15,078 bases of DNA from Bacteroidales bacterium (GTDB taxonomy: Bacteria > Bacteroidota > Bacteroidia > Bacteroidales > UBA7960), in contig PWNO01000037.1 of the NCBI GenBank assembly GCA_003557765.1, positions 1 to 15,078 of the forward strand, in the 5' to 3' direction. The position numbers were made by a program, and so were the translations under genes. Below, piece after piece: positions 13,804 to 15,078 of this stretch (position 1 is its first letter; each line of letters opens with the position of its first letter). A model generated the notes under the pieces. That model had not been told where the DNA came from. It was given only the letters and a program-made list of their open reading frames with translations, and ran no database searches.

Positions 13804-14586
13804 CTACCCGTGTTCCAGGAAGTAGATGGCTTCCCGTTCAAACTGTTCCGGCTCTTCAGCATGCAACCAGTGGCTGGCGTTAGAAATTGTGCTGATCTTT
13901 GCTCGCGGGAATAGCTTTTCAATGCGTGGGATATCTTCATCCGGCACATAGTCAGATGCCCCACCCCTGATAAAAAGTGCCGGCTTATCGAATGGGTCAT
14001 CTGCCTCCACCGGACGAAAGATTTCTTCCAGGTTTTCCCTGATGGCCTCCAGGTTTATGCGCCAACCCAGGTTGGCCCGGTCCTTCCAATAAAGGTTTTT
14101 CTGCAGGAACTGGCGAAGCCTTGGATTGGAGATGACCTTTTGCATGTGTTGCATCACTTCCTGGCGGCTGGAAAACGCAGACAAGTCAATGTCAAGGAGC
14201 CTGTCGATGATCGTCACGTGCGTGCTTCCGTGCGTACTGGCCGAAGGACTGATGTCCGCCACCAGGAGTTTCTGCACCCGTTCAGGGTAGTCAAAGGCGA
14301 ACTGCATTGCTGTTTTCCCGCCCATCGAATGGCCAAGCAAGAATATCTTTTGCAGTTCACGGGCATCCAAAAACTCCAACAGGTCATCTACCATGGCTTC
14401 ATAGTTGTGGATGCGGCTATGTCCTGATCGGCCGTGATTGCGCTGGTCCGGCACAAAGACTTCGAAACCCTCTTCCGCAATGTTTTTTGCGATGGTGGCC
14501 CAGTTGTCCGACATCCCGAACAGCCCGTGGAGGATCACCAGGGGCTGCTGGCCTTCTTCACCATAAGTTCTGTAGAAAAGTTCCAT
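13804..14586 (-). CDS. Alpha/beta-fold hydrolase, YbfF/ABHD11-like esterase
   Basis: This is a cytoplasmic serine hydrolase, probably acting on acyl esters; the substrate is unknown. It has 260 residues without a signal peptide. The fold is marked by the oxyanion segment LHGLFGMSDNW (19-29), VPDQRNHGRSG (45-55), the nucleophile elbow GHSMGG with Ser87, and the C-terminal SHW with His239. The acid is either Asp111 in VADISP, which fits the YbfF subgroup, or Asp212 in GASDYV at the more usual position. NHGRS and VADISP together point to the YbfF/ABHD11 group rather than lipases or haloperoxidases. It lies downstream of pdxJ on the same strand, 277 bp away, with a repeat-rich spacer whose first block ends 11 bp before its start. 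It converges on the tolC-type gene. Confidence 0.88.
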   Translation of the reverse strand: MELFYRTYGEEGQQPLVILHGLFGMSDNWATIAKNIAEEGFEVFVPDQRNHGRSGHSRIHNYEAMVDDLLEFLDARELQKIFLLGHSMGGKTAMQFAFDYPERVQKLLVADISPSASTHGSTHVTIIDRLLDIDLSAFSSRQEVMQHMQKVISNPRLRQFLQKNLYWKDRANLGWRINLEAIRENLEEIFRPVEADDPFDKPALFIRGGASDYVPDEDIPRIEKLFPRAKISTISNASHWLHAEEPEQFEREAIYFLEHG

Positions 14587-14597
14587 GATATATTATT

Positions 14598-14668
14598 AAA
14601 GACGAAAGGACGAAAAGACAAAAGGACAAAAGGTCTAAAAGTCAAAAGGTCGAAAGGTCTAAAAGTCC
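14598..14668. repeat. Purine-rich degenerate tandem repeat, 7-9-nt units
   Basis: Nine units of the form AAAaGGAC, AAAAGGTCT or AAAAGTC follow each other without gaps. Unit lengths vary from 7 to 9 nt, as expected after slippage and drift. The array begins 11 bp upstream of the hydrolase start, so on that strand it would be read as a pyrimidine-rich leader. No coding sequence is supported here. Confidence 0.85.
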
Positions 14669-14710
14669 GGGCCTGCGATATCCACAAACTGGTGTGTAAA
14701 AACCTCGGCC

Positions 14711-14753
14711 AACTTCAAACCTCAAACTTCAAACCTACTTAACCCCTTAACCC
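14711..14753. repeat. Heptad microrepeat (AACTTCA/AACCTCA words)
   Basis: Six consecutive 7-nt words are seen: AACTTCA, AACCTCA, AACTTCA, AACCTAC, TTAACCC and CTTAACC. The register is kept exactly through 14752 while the word drifts. It lies in the spacer between pdxJ and the hydrolase gene. Confidence 0.8.
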
Positions 14754-14802
14754 AGCAACACGCCAAATATCTTAGCACATCACAAGCATCCCGGGTAACT
14801 TT

Positions 14803-14831
14803 AACTCAACCTCAACCTTAACCTTAATCTT
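14803..14831. repeat. Hexad microrepeat (AACCTT words)
   Basis: AACTC, AACCTC, AACCTT twice and AATCTT follow directly on one another. The period is 6 rather than 7, but base content and layout match the other arrays of this spacer. Confidence 0.75.
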
Positions 14832-14887
14832 CTTACTGCTTACTGTTTACTGCTTACTACCTTCTACTTCTTCCTTCCCGCTTCCTC
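14832..14887. repeat. Heptad microrepeat (CTTACTG words) reaching into the pdxJ 3' end
   Basis: CTTACTG twice, TTTACTG and CTTACTA form four exact 7-nt units (14832-14859). CCTTCTA, CTTCTTC, CTTCCCG and CTTCCTC continue the same register to 14887. The last three words lie inside pdxJ, encoding its final residues EEAGRKK, and the stop codon falls in CCTTCTA. The coding part is more degenerate and could be chance. Confidence 0.7.
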
Positions 14888-15078
14888 CAGGCATCGCAGG
14901 TACAACTGAATGGTGTTTTGCAGGCCGTAATACAGTGCATCGGAGATCAGTGCATGTCCGATGGACACCTCAAGCAGGTGTGGCACCTTTTCGGCGAACC
15001 AGGTAAGGTTATGGAGGTCAAGATCATGTCCGGCATTGAGTCCCAGGCCCACCTCGTGAGCAACTTCGGCAGCCTTAA
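14864..15078 (-). CDS. pdxJ: Pyridoxine 5'-phosphate synthase, C-terminal part (5' end outside window)
   Basis: PdxJ condenses 1-deoxyxylulose 5-phosphate with 3-amino-2-oxopropyl phosphate to give pyridoxine 5'-phosphate, in DXP-dependent vitamin B6 synthesis in the cytoplasm. About 70 C-terminal residues are visible, in frame to the right edge ([18 protein letters not shown]). The stretches [15 protein letters not shown] and [20 protein letters not shown] are highly typical of the last strands and helix of this TIM barrel. The complete family member has about 240 residues, so most of the gene lies beyond the window. The last residues (EEAGRKK) are encoded by a segment that looks like the adjoining heptad repeat. 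The hydrolase gene follows on the same strand after 277 bp. Confidence 0.93.
   Translation of the reverse strand, partial: KAAEVAHEVGLGLNAGHDLDLHNLTWFAEKVPHLLEVSIGHALISDALYYGLQNTIQLYLRCLEEAGRKK

Noticed and set aside
14587..14863. Small coding regions in the repeat-rich spacer before the hydrolase
   Set aside because: The only open frames overlap the simple repeats or run antisense into the hydrolase gene, and they encode low-complexity Lys/Gly/Thr tracts.

Overview
The window comes from a member of the Bacteroidota (Bacteroidetes); I cannot name the genus. The evidence is a type IX secretion (Por) C-terminal tail at the left edge, a Bacteroidetes-type N-terminal domain on the first complete gene, exact TAnnTTTG minus-7 promoter boxes, starts led by A-rich sequence instead of Shine-Dalgarno motifs, and protein families typical of the phylum. 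I see no rRNA, tRNA, insertion sequence, prophage block or CRISPR array.

Left part (1-2494): the tail of a T9SS-secreted protein sits 2 bp upstream of a 765-residue secreted fibre protein. The fibre joins a Bacteroidetes N-terminal domain, tail-fibre-like WGDH repeats, a YadA-head-like NTAxG repeat array and a C-terminal S74 intramolecular chaperone. A run of ten G lies inside its coding sequence.

Central metabolism and repair (2492-6276): a fermentative-type D-lactate dehydrogenase and an LctP-family lactate permease are divergently transcribed from a 116-bp spacer holding a duplicated 13-mer. A convergent SRAP (YedK/HMCES-like) DNA-damage gene follows.

Proteolysis (6277-9193): a tldD-pmbA (TldD/TldE) operon on the minus strand, ending in a clear terminator. 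TldD carries a twin-arginine signal and a lipobox-like cysteine, while its partner has no signal.

Signalling and export (9292-13761): an NtrC-type response regulator and an overlapping NtrY-like histidine kinase, then a 284-bp spacer, then an orphan TolC-type outer-membrane channel.

Right part (13762-15078): an alpha/beta hydrolase and the 3' end of pdxJ on the minus strand.

The strongest unexplained pattern is in the right-hand third. Every spacer from 12065 onward is filled with short degenerate tandem repeats, mostly of 7-nt period, each spacer using different words. In the 12.2-kb spacer one set is folded into a perfect 16-bp inverted repeat, and near 14.87 kb the heptads appear to run into the end of pdxJ. 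The other candidates worth testing are the poly-G tract as a phase switch and the export signal on TldD.
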